Assembly (NCBI GenBank): GCA_964532465.1
Contig: CAZHHX010000007.1
Coordinates: forward strand, 1 to 64,000
From: JAPLKB01 sp964532465
GTDB taxonomy: Bacteria > Desulfobacterota > Syntrophorhabdia > Syntrophorhabdales > Syntrophorhabdaceae
Reading direction: 5' to 3'
Length of the DNA: 64,000 nt
The notes beneath the pieces are model-generated. The model was not told where the DNA came from. It did no database searches and saw only the letters and a list, made by a program, of their open reading frames with translations. Positions within the stretch are counted from its first letter, which is position 1; each line of letters starts with the position of its first letter. Shown in pieces: positions 1-7,447 of the stretch. The position numbers were made by a program, and so were the translations under genes.

Positions 1-53
1 TATCCCAGATAGGGTTGACTGACATTTTTCTTTATCTTCAGAACATTCTTCAT
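1..53 (-). CDS. DUF3540 protein of cassette 3, N-terminal fragment
   Basis: The gene runs off the window start, so only about 17 codons are visible, beginning MKNVLKIKKNVSQPYLGYG. These bases are almost identical to the start of the complete DUF3540 gene at 6811-7446, including the ribosome-binding stretch GGGAGGGAAT. As in that copy, one base separates its ATG from the stop codon of the preceding pentapeptide gene. It shows that a third spike cassette continues beyond the window. DUF3540 proteins are known only as small proteins encoded beside T6SS vgrG, DUF2169 and DUF4150 genes. Identification rests on the near identity to the paralog. Confidence 0.75.
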   Translation of the reverse strand, partial: MKNVLKIKKNVSQPYLG

Positions 54-54
54 T

Positions 55-141
55 TTATTCCCTCCCTTGCGGTTTTGCCGCAGCACATTTCGTCCCGGTA
101 AGGTCAATACCGGAAAAATCAGACCCCTCCACGCTTTCCGT
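55..141 (-). pseudogene. Collapsed pentapeptide-repeat gene of cassette 3 (remnant)
   Basis: The last residues, AAAKPQGRE then stop, match the C-terminus of the complete pentapeptide protein at 7448-8524 (PAAKSQGRE), and the next gene follows after one base in both copies. The residues just before, ESVEGSDFSGIDLTG, align with residues about 14-28 of the complete protein (ETLEGLDLSGIDLAG). So the start and end of the gene remain while about 320 residues of the repeat solenoid are missing. An open frame continues upstream to position 309, but that part has no resemblance to the family and enters the 148-bp repeat. I read it as an internal-deletion relic; whether the 84-codon frame is translated is unknown. 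Confidence 0.65.
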
Positions 142-211
142 ATCAACGTAGGATGTCCGCTCACTTATGATCGCTGGGACGTCCGCTTGCGCTTGGACGT
201 AACTGCCTTTT

Positions 212-269
212 CGTCCTACGTCCCAAGGAGCGGAAGTACCGGTAAAGCGACTGAACGTCCTACGTCCCA
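212..269. repeat. Short direct repeats rich in ACGTC/GACGT
   Basis: The 14-mer CGTCCTACGTCCCA occurs at 212-225 and again at 256-269. Related pieces (GGACGT, GACGTCC) lie between and before them. They sit where the pentapeptide remnant gives way to the 148-bp repeat, so they may mark the deletion or rearrangement junction. No function is assigned. Confidence 0.5.
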
Positions 270-275
270 CGTCAA

Positions 276-616
276 TCCGTGGAGCCTCCCCTTCTCGCTT
301 GCCTTGCAAGCTGTCTTTAATCCATTCGNNNNNNNNNNNNNNNNNNNNNNNNNNNNNNNNNNNNNNNNNNNNNNNNNNNNNNNNNNNNNNNNNNNNNNNN
401 NNNNNNNNNNNNNNNNNNNNNNNNNNNNACTGTTATTGTCAAGATGTGTTTATTATTGCAAATTGCTGTCATTTTATCCCCTTGCTGTTACCGGGGCTTG
501 CGTCGCCCCCTCCACGAACAAAGTCCGTGGAGCCTCCCCTTCTCGCTTGCCTTGCAAGCTGTCTTTAATCCATTCGACTGTTATTGTCAAGATGTGTTTA
601 TTATTGCAAATTGCTG
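276..616. repeat. 148-bp tandem repeat array of cassette 3, interrupted by an assembly gap
   Basis: A complete 148-bp unit spans 469-616. The 53 bases at 276-328 equal unit bases 524-576, and the 40 bases at 429-468 equal 577-616. The unit begins with the bases that end the upstream DUF2169 gene (AAGGGGATAAAATGA on the minus strand). It contains small hairpins such as TCCACG...CGTGGA and GGGGC...GCCCC. It is the same length as, and clearly related to, the repeat at 8521-8816, differing mainly around the variable hairpin loop and in the AT-rich part. Confidence 0.85.
329..428. other. Assembly gap (100 N)
   Basis: A run of exactly 100 N, the usual placeholder for a gap of unknown length. The base before it and the base after it are consecutive positions of the 148-bp repeat unit, so the array was probably collapsed and the true gap may be zero or a multiple of 148 bp. 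Confidence 0.95.
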
Positions 617-3600
617 TCATTTTATCCCCTTATCGCTTTTCAGTATACCGGTACGTCTTGCAAGGAGGGATTGTTTTACATTTGCACCGTCCATCATGGT
701 ATTGCCGAATACAGCTTTGTAAAAATCTACTGCATAGAGATTGGATTCTCTCAGGTCTGCATTTACAAGCCTTGATTTACGCAAAGAACCTCCGAAAAGA
801 TTTATGAAACGCAGGTCGGCCTCTTCAAGATCAGACTTGGAGAGGCGGCAGGCTTTTGCAGAGATACCGGAGAGCTTGGCACCTTTGAGGTTACATTTCT
901 CAATAAGTGCGCCGTCAAGTTTTGAACCGGTAAAATCACTCCCGCTTAAATCCGTATCACGGAATGATCCGAGGGTGAGAATCACGTCTCTCATATCGGC
1001 GCCGGGAAGGCGTGTGTTGTTGCTCATCCGGCCTTTATGCATATCTGCGCCGTAGAATCTCACATTGTCTCCTGTAACCTCCATAAAGGTTGTTGACGGG
1101 AAAGCAGTATGGGAAAAATCCGCCCTGTCGAGGATGAGTCTGCGCAGAAGGCAGCGTTCCAGCCTTGCATCCTTGAATATCATATCCGAAGCATCACCAT
1201 CAGAGAATATAGTCAGGTTTGCCTTTATTCCATTCAACTTTGCCTTCGCCATAGAGGTATTCATAATCATTGACAGTTCCAGCACTGCCCCGGTAAGATC
1301 AGCATCGGTAAGATCAGCATCTTTAATGATGGTTTGTTTCATGGAGGCCTCTCCAAGATCAGCCTTTTTCAGTTTTGCCTTTATCAGCACAGACTGGTCA
1401 AGCTTTACGCCTTTCATGGAACATCCGGTAAAATCAGTTTCTTTTGCGATTACACGGGTAAGGTCGGCCCCGTTCAGGATTGAATCGGCAAAATTTGTCT
1501 TCATGCACTGGGCCTGATTGAGGTTAATATCGTGAAGATCAAGGCCTGAGAGGTCAACGCCCGAAAGTATTGCAAAGGCGAGGCTCTCACCGCGAGCATG
1601 CATGGCAATTACCTCTTCCCTGGTCCTCTTCACCATACGATCGGGGTCCATGCCGTACTTGGCAAATGCTGCTTTTGCCCCCGGGGGCATTTCACGGGCT
1701 GCTGTTTTTGCCGATGCCTCGGCTACGGTCTTTTTTGCGGCCTCCAGTTTTGCCATTCCTGCGTCGAAACGGGTCTGACCTTCCTGGCTCATCCTTTTTA
1801 TATCATTAGTTATTTCGTTGAATTTCTGTTCAATGTCCGGGGTAAAGACTCCCTGTTTTTTCAGTGCATCGACACTTAGAGCAAGTTTTGCCGTCATGCT
1901 ATCTCCGGCCGCGGCAATGGAGTTGGGCTTTGGACTTGGGCTGAAATTCAGTACTTCTTCAGGGTCAAGACCGCCTTTTTTCAGAGTACCCCCGACACGA
2001 GCGAGAAGTCCCGCCTTCGCCTGTCCCTGTATGGCGGCAGGGTCACCCATCTTCCCATCCAGATACCCGCGAATCTCCTTGCCCGCTTTATCAATGATAC
2101 CTTTCACATCGATGTCCGGTATAGGTACTGTCAGGCCTTCAACTGTAGGAGGTTTGCCCGGTTCAGGGATATCGGGTGCTATTTTGTGTCTTCTGACGAA
2201 CTCTTTCGGCATAGCCTCCATAATCCATTGACGGATATCAATGCCTGCCTTACCGGCCTCAAATACTGTTCTTCCTTTCGGGAGATGATGGAGGATTGCA
2301 TCGGGATAGGCTTTTTTCCATGCTTCCTCAGCTTTTCTGTCAGCAATTGGTTTTTCCGGCAGGATAATAAGGAAAATATCTGCTTTCTTGATCTGGTCAT
2401 CAGCTTCTTTTGAAGGTTTTTCATCCGGTCCGGTAAGAACTGTTATTGAACAGGCATCGCCGATTTCCTGTTCAATAAACAGGGCCTGGAGTTCATCGGC
2501 TGCTGCAATGACAGGTGCGTTGTCCTCAAAAAGAAAAAAGAGCGGTGTTTTGTCGGAACCCTCTATGAGAGGTGCGACTCTAAGCGGTTCACCCTTTTCC
2601 CAACCCGGAGGGAGGATAAGCGCCCTGTTCAATACAGCCTCATTGAATCGAGGCATTACAAGGCCTGCCGGTATGACAAGACTGTCCGGGTCTTCGTTTT
2701 TATTGGTTATACCCCAGAGACTCTTCGGTTCTTCCATATCTTCCGGATTAATGCCAAGCCAGGCCCGTTTTATCGATCGCTGTCCGATACCGAGCCTGTG
2801 AAGCATATTTATAGCTTCAGGGTTGCTCTCAAGGTTACGTCTGCACTGTATTACAAAGGGAAACCCCCTGTCATGCCATGGATTTACCTTTTTCTCCCGC
2901 ACAAGGAGGGCCTCGGGGTTAAAGCCGGCCCTCTCAAGGACATCAGCAGGAATTGCTTTTCTTATCTTATCTGCCCCGGATTTAACCGCGGCTGCAACAT
3001 CTTTCCTTGCCGTATCGACTGCCTTTTCAAGTTTCTCGAGGCTTGTGTCTATATGGGCAGATTGTTTCAGCAGGTTACCCCTCATCCTCTCGAACATGCC
3101 GAGGTCAAACTTCGCAAGGTGTCCGTATTTCTCATGGAATCCCCTGGATTGCGCTTCCAGTTTATCGAGCAGGGCAAGGCTGTCTGTAATTACCTTCTGC
3201 CCTGTTACCGCTGTCTCGGCAGGGGTGCGAGGCATAACCGGGGCTTTTCCTGTGGCCATCTTGATGGAATCATCTATGTCCTGGGGGATTTTTTTAATCC
3301 GCTTCATCATATTGCCTATCTTTTTTGCGGCCTCCTGAAGGGGTTCCATATCGATAGGAACAGATAAATCCATCGCTTTTTTCTGTTCCTCAAGATAATA
3401 TTCGAGCGTGCCCGGGGTGTCCGCCATCTGTTCTGTTGAGATAAATATCCTGAGCACATCCTCATATTCTTCGTCGAATATCTCTGTAGTCCCCCTGTAC
3501 ATGACAACTCCACGGAGAATCGAAGGAAAAAGCCACACCGTATCGATACGGGTGGAAACATCCTGGAACAGTTCTGTAGCTGATTTAGGCGCTTCTTTTT

Positions 3601-4408
3601 TTGTGACAAAACAACGGATGCGAAGCTTCGGTATATGCGATGATATCCTTTGTATATCAGGATTCATATTAATTATTTCAATAGCCTCACCGCCGGTGAA
3701 AAATCCCTCAATATACTGATCTTCAGGGGCACAGTTGAAGAACTCATAGTTCATGTCATCAGGGAAGTAGGGCCAGCGTTCCTTGAGCCATTGGTCATCA
3801 TATGTACCCGTCTTGTTCTGTCTTGCCGGACACATCATATCCAGTGGGCTGAACCCGGCAGGCTGCGGTTTATCTGAAGGCTCGGCTATCAGTTCATCGA
3901 GGTATTCAACATTGGGAAGCGGGATAAGAGAGCCGCCCACCACTGCAATGGCAGGGTCTATCCCTTTGCCCGTGGGGTTATCCGCAAACTCCCTGCCTCC
4001 GAAGGCGTTATGCCACATGACGGGCATCTCGTAAAAGGGCATGGGATCTAAAATCGATGTAAGGCCGGTAATGCCCATCTTCCAATACCGATCTCCGAAT
4101 ACGGCAAGTTCTTTTTTCATCTTACCTACGGCAACAGATACCATAGATGCCTGCCTCGTCGTACCCCTCGGTGAAAAACACGAACCCGTTACAATGACCT
4201 CGCCATGCGGTTTTGCCATGCCAACGTCAAGAACCGGAACAGGTTTGAGTTGTTCGGGAATTGTCTTCCAGAGTTCCTGTTCACTTAACGGATCGTCAGG
4301 TGACATGAGGTCAAAATAAATGAAGACTGTAAGAGTACAATATATCTTATTTCCAATACCGAAGGGTTTTATAAAAAGGGAATGGTGGTTTTTTTTGTAT
4401 ATCTTCAC
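617..4408 (-). CDS. T6SS adaptor-like protein: DUF2169, degenerate TOPRIM-like region, pentapeptide repeats (cassette 3)
   Basis: About 1263 residues. Residues about 1-310 form a DUF2169 domain; this family includes T6SS effector-loading chaperones such as TecT. Residues about 345-500 are helical. Residues about 509-738 resemble the catalytic core of DnaG-type primases in arrangement (see findings) but lack the acidic DxD motif. Residues about 948-1243 are pentapeptide repeats of the A(D/N)Lxx type, predicted to fold as a right-handed beta-helix. The GTG at 4408 is chosen as start: it lies 7 bases after the vgrG stop with a GAAGG-type ribosome site, exactly where the cassette 2 paralog has an ATG. 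A longer frame from 4459 would overlap vgrG. It probably helps load cargo onto the adjacent VgrG; that role is inferred. Confidence 0.85.
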   Translation of the reverse strand: MKIYKKNHHSLFIKPFGIGNKIYCTLTVFIYFDLMSPDDPLSEQELWKTIPEQLKPVPVLDVGMAKPHGEVIVTGSCFSPRGTTRQASMVSVAVGKMKKELAVFGDRYWKMGITGLTSILDPMPFYEMPVMWHNAFGGREFADNPTGKGIDPAIAVVGGSLIPLPNVEYLDELIAEPSDKPQPAGFSPLDMMCPARQNKTGTYDDQWLKERWPYFPDDMNYEFFNCAPEDQYIEGFFTGGEAIEIINMNPDIQRISSHIPKLRIRCFVTKKEAPKSATELFQDVSTRIDTVWLFPSILRGVVMYRGTTEIFDEEYEDVLRIFISTEQMADTPGTLEYYLEEQKKAMDLSVPIDMEPLQEAAKKIGNMMKRIKKIPQDIDDSIKMATGKAPVMPRTPAETAVTGQKVITDSLALLDKLEAQSRGFHEKYGHLAKFDLGMFERMRGNLLKQSAHIDTSLEKLEKAVDTARKDVAAAVKSGADKIRKAIPADVLERAGFNPEALLVREKKVNPWHDRGFPFVIQCRRNLESNPEAINMLHRLGIGQRSIKRAWLGINPEDMEEPKSLWGITNKNEDPDSLVIPAGLVMPRFNEAVLNRALILPPGWEKGEPLRVAPLIEGSDKTPLFFLFEDNAPVIAAADELQALFIEQEIGDACSITVLTGPDEKPSKEADDQIKKADIFLIILPEKPIADRKAEEAWKKAYPDAILHHLPKGRTVFEAGKAGIDIRQWIMEAMPKEFVRRHKIAPDIPEPGKPPTVEGLTVPIPDIDVKGIIDKAGKEIRGYLDGKMGDPAAIQGQAKAGLLARVGGTLKKGGLDPEEVLNFSPSPKPNSIAAAGDSMTAKLALSVDALKKQGVFTPDIEQKFNEITNDIKRMSQEGQTRFDAGMAKLEAAKKTVAEASAKTAAREMPPGAKAAFAKYGMDPDRMVKRTREEVIAMHARGESLAFAILSGVDLSGLDLHDINLNQAQCMKTNFADSILNGADLTRVIAKETDFTGCSMKGVKLDQSVLIKAKLKKADLGEASMKQTIIKDADLTDADLTGAVLELSMIMNTSMAKAKLNGIKANLTIFSDGDASDMIFKDARLERCLLRRLILDRADFSHTAFPSTTFMEVTGDNVRFYGADMHKGRMSNNTRLPGADMRDVILTLGSFRDTDLSGSDFTGSKLDGALIEKCNLKGAKLSGISAKACRLSKSDLEEADLRFINLFGGSLRKSRLVNADLRESNLYAVDFYKAVFGNTMMDGANVKQSLLARRTGILKSDKGIK

Positions 4409-4415
4409 AATGCCT

Positions 4416-6674
4416 TCATAAAATATTATATAGTCCTGCCAGATGATTTGCCTCGGCATAGCAGTGGGTCTTGATAGCTATACTGAAAGTTTCTTCCGCT
4501 GCTGTTTTAAGATGGGAACCGAGGGTTTCTATGCTCTCAGCAGCGAGCGTGGTTTTTGCCGCTATTGTATTTATCTGCTCGCCAACAGCTCCTATCGAAT
4601 TGGCAGTCGCATTGTTTGCTTCGCCTATAGCCTCCTGTTTTGCGGTAGCCACCTCCGCTTTTGTGGCACAGGCATCTACCTTATCTCCTATAACTTTAGT
4701 CTGGTTAGCAAGCACACCCATTGCGCTATCGGTAAGAGTTATGCTATTGTTGATAGCTTTTACCTCTTCATTAAGCGCCTTGTTACACTCTATAATGATC
4801 TCGTTTTTGGTCGTGCCGATCTCGGTATGCAGTTCTTTAATCTCTGTTTTAAGACCTTTCATTTCTGTAGTTTCCGGTGAGAAGTCCCAGCTCTCGGGAA
4901 ACTTAATATCACAATAACCGCCTAAGTAGTTATACATAGTCAACCCGATGGTGGAGCAGATATCCACCCCGACAACCGTTTCTGTCGATTCCCCGAGGAT
5001 AACCGAATTTGATGTAGCTGCTTCAATATCGAGAAGGCCGTTTGTATAAAGATGCATACCGAATTGGTCCTGATCCGGCTCCATGGTATCACCCTTCCAG
5101 GTTGGTCCATCTGCCGGCGGCGGGTCATTTGGAGCGCCTATCCTAAGATAGCTCCCCTGTTTCGGAGAATGCATGAGGATGCGTTCACTCCCCTCCTTAT
5201 CTTCCATAGCGATCTTGTTTTGCCCGCCTGTCTGGATTATAGACATGGTCTGATTGTTGGTATTAACAGGGCTCGGTGTTTCAGGGTTCGGCACCGCCGC
5301 GGCTATGATGGGTCTGTCCGGGTCACCATCAATAAAGGTAAGCAGCACCTCTGTTCCTTTATGGAGGGGGAAATGCATACCATGGTTGCTCCCCGCGTAG
5401 GGCTGGGCCATCCTTACCCAGGCAGATGCTTTACCATCGCCCCTGCCGGAAAGGTCAAAGGGCAGGATGATCTTGTAACGACCCATATCGTCAAGTTCCG
5501 CATACTGGCCACTTCCTGCCGAGTCTATCCTGCCGACAATGGTGCCGGATATCCGGGGTTGTTCTGTCGTTATCTCAGGCCGGAACTGGACATTGCCCGG
5601 TATGGCTGTAAAGGAATTACGGTAATATATGCGGTTTTCCGTTTCGTCCCCGCCAGTTTTGATTCCGGACATAAGATAGCCGGTTTGGTCTCCCTCATGG
5701 ATAACATCAATAATGAGATATTTACGGTTAAAATTTTTCCGGTAGTGATCCTTGAGCGCAAAGGTAAACCCCGGCAGCATAAAGGGCACCGATCCTTCGC
5801 CCCTGTATTCCTCCCGGCGGCACAGAAGGCTTTCGGCACGCACCTTTGCAAGTCTTTTCCCCTCTTCGCTGGTATTTATATGCCCATGATAATAATAGAC
5901 CGTGCCCCGTCCGTTTTTATCCACGTCAGCGTCGCCTGATATTTCAAGAGAAGGCTTTCGGTAATTGTAGTCCTTCATGAATATTTTTGAAGGCATGAGG
6001 TTTTGATGACAATGAAAAGTTCTCAGGACCTCTGCGACATGAAGACTTTCGAGACCGGAGGGCGGAGAATATGTAAGCTCTTTCCCCTGAGGGAGATCCA
6101 TATGGGCTATCATGGAATCGGCAAAGATTACTTTTTCACTTTCTGCTGTCTGCTCGAAAAAATAATATATGCCCTCTCGTTCCATCCAGCGGGAAATAAA
6201 ATTCAAATGGCTCTCACCGTACTGGCATACATATTCAATAGGATCATAACTGCCCTTGAGGCGGAATTCAAAATCCTCTTGTGCGAGTCCGCCGTCTATA
6301 AGAACATCACTGATAAACTCAGGCACGGACTGATCAAGTATAATCTGGTTATGCTGTGTAATAGAGAGCCACCACAGTTTAGGCACAATATAAGCCTTAT
6401 AAAAAGCAAACCCGTCTACTTCGTGTAATTGCGCAAAATGAGCAACAATTCCGTTATATACGGCATCACCACCCTCGGGCCTGTGAAATATAAGTTTTGC
6501 GCGTTTCTGCATTACTGCTTCAAAATCAACTTCAAGGTTGTTTGTAATAAGCATGATCTCGAATTCATATGGTTTAGATACCCCTTCTGACCCGCTGAGA
6601 TGAACAACACCAAAGGTGTCGTCAGGCAGGGCCTTCGATTGAAAGGAAAATTTCTTTGCTGTCAGGTATTCCAT
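4416..6674 (-). CDS. vgrG: VgrG spike protein with coiled-coil tail (cassette 3)
   Basis: T6SS spike trimer subunit (TssI), about 752 residues. The N-terminal two thirds carry the gp27/gp5-like VgrG core: the phage late-control segment, then the OB-fold and YxxPLHKGTEVLLTFIDGDPDRP signature near residues 440-460. After about residue 590 the usual beta-helix needle is replaced by an Ala/Thr-rich heptad-like coiled coil that ends in HCYAEANHLAGLYNIL. The ATG at 6674 is preferred over the in-frame GTG two codons upstream because GGAG lies 7 bases before it. The DUF2169 gene follows 7 bases after the stop. The core is nearly identical to the VgrG at 12619-14892, but the coiled coils differ. Confidence 0.92.
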   Translation of the reverse strand: MEYLTAKKFSFQSKALPDDTFGVVHLSGSEGVSKPYEFEIMLITNNLEVDFEAVMQKRAKLIFHRPEGGDAVYNGIVAHFAQLHEVDGFAFYKAYIVPKLWWLSITQHNQIILDQSVPEFISDVLIDGGLAQEDFEFRLKGSYDPIEYVCQYGESHLNFISRWMEREGIYYFFEQTAESEKVIFADSMIAHMDLPQGKELTYSPPSGLESLHVAEVLRTFHCHQNLMPSKIFMKDYNYRKPSLEISGDADVDKNGRGTVYYYHGHINTSEEGKRLAKVRAESLLCRREEYRGEGSVPFMLPGFTFALKDHYRKNFNRKYLIIDVIHEGDQTGYLMSGIKTGGDETENRIYYRNSFTAIPGNVQFRPEITTEQPRISGTIVGRIDSAGSGQYAELDDMGRYKIILPFDLSGRGDGKASAWVRMAQPYAGSNHGMHFPLHKGTEVLLTFIDGDPDRPIIAAAVPNPETPSPVNTNNQTMSIIQTGGQNKIAMEDKEGSERILMHSPKQGSYLRIGAPNDPPPADGPTWKGDTMEPDQDQFGMHLYTNGLLDIEAATSNSVILGESTETVVGVDICSTIGLTMYNYLGGYCDIKFPESWDFSPETTEMKGLKTEIKELHTEIGTTKNEIIIECNKALNEEVKAINNSITLTDSAMGVLANQTKVIGDKVDACATKAEVATAKQEAIGEANNATANSIGAVGEQINTIAAKTTLAAESIETLGSHLKTAAEETFSIAIKTHCYAEANHLAGLYNIL

Positions 6675-6687
6675 ATACACACTCCTT

Positions 6688-6774
6688 TTAGCGCATTATC
6701 ATGGCTTTGTTCCGGCTTGGCACATGATATATTTCAGCAATCTCATCAATGTTGTTTCCGTTAAAAAAATACAT
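6688..6774 (-). pseudogene. C-terminal remnant of a DUF4150 (PAAR-like) gene
   Basis: Cassette 1 has a 130-residue DUF4150 gene between DUF3540 and vgrG. Here the same slot holds only its tail: VPSRNKAMIMR then stop, against APSQNKVMIMS then stop in the intact gene. The spacing to the following vgrG and its ribosome site are the same. A 28-codon frame starts at ATG 6774, but its first 17 residues match nothing in the intact protein and no ribosome site precedes it. The gene was evidently lost by deletion, leaving this VgrG without its own encoded PAAR-like tip. Confidence 0.65.
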
Positions 6775-6810
6775 CTATTAATCGCTTTTCATGCAAATTT
6801 TAAAATACTT

Positions 6811-7446
6811 TCAGCAGAGATTTATCTGTTCTGCGTTTATTGATACAAGTTCTTCCGCTGTGTGCATGGCGTTCTTTGAGTGCATGGAAAGGTTTGTCTC
6901 CACAACATACCGTGTTGAACCTGTCTGTACCTCTTCATGGTCTTTTACAAATCTGAAGGCATCTATAAGCCTTTCCGTAAACCGCTGGAATATATGTTCC
7001 ACCTTTCCGGCAACGGTTCGTATGGTGCCTATCTCTGTGGAAAGGGCTGAGCCTGAAACAGTGAACTCGCCGAAGGCAACTTCGCCCTCTCTTGCCGCGA
7101 TGGACATCCTGTCAGTGGCAACTGAGACACCTTCGCTTGCAGAAAGCGATAATGTGCCGCCTTCTGCATGAAGGTTCACATTTCCTTTGAAATATAAATC
7201 ATTTTCGGGAAAATCCCGGGAGTTTCTGACAAGGACGGCAAGGATATAACAGCAGGCGCCATCATCATCAAGGGAAACAAGAACAGTATCATCTTTACCC
7301 GGGCGCATGAAGCAGCTTGCCGCTATTGAAGCTTTATAAGAACCTGTCTCAGTCTCTATGAGAGGATTATCGCCTTCTTCAAGAACAATGCCGTATCCCA
7401 GATAGGGTTGACTGACATTTTTCTTTATCTTCAGAACATTCTTCAT
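6811..7446 (-). CDS. DUF3540 protein (cassette 2)
   Basis: About 211 residues, a DUF3540 protein of the kind encoded in vgrG/DUF2169/DUF4150 clusters. The N-terminal 90 residues look like a small beta barrel (GYGIVLEEGDNPLIETETGSYKAS, then a strand ending in DDTVLVSLDDDGACCYILAVL). The second half consists of short beta repeats (LHAEGGTLSLSASEGVSVATD) followed by a helical stretch and a final strand ending SINAEQINLC. It therefore resembles the OB-fold plus beta-helix end of a VgrG. It starts one base after the pentapeptide gene stops, so the two are translationally coupled. The role is unknown; it may be a spike or adaptor accessory. Confidence 0.75.
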   Translation of the reverse strand: MKNVLKIKKNVSQPYLGYGIVLEEGDNPLIETETGSYKASIAASCFMRPGKDDTVLVSLDDDGACCYILAVLVRNSRDFPENDLYFKGNVNLHAEGGTLSLSASEGVSVATDRMSIAAREGEVAFGEFTVSGSALSTEIGTIRTVAGKVEHIFQRFTERLIDAFRFVKDHEEVQTGSTRYVVETNLSMHSKNAMHTAEELVSINAEQINLC

Positions 7447-7447
7447 T

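Noticed and set aside
741..1517. Plus-strand open frames opposite the pentapeptide and DUF2169 genes
   Set aside because: They mirror the regular five-codon pattern of the minus-strand gene, lack ribosome sites and have no family likeness.
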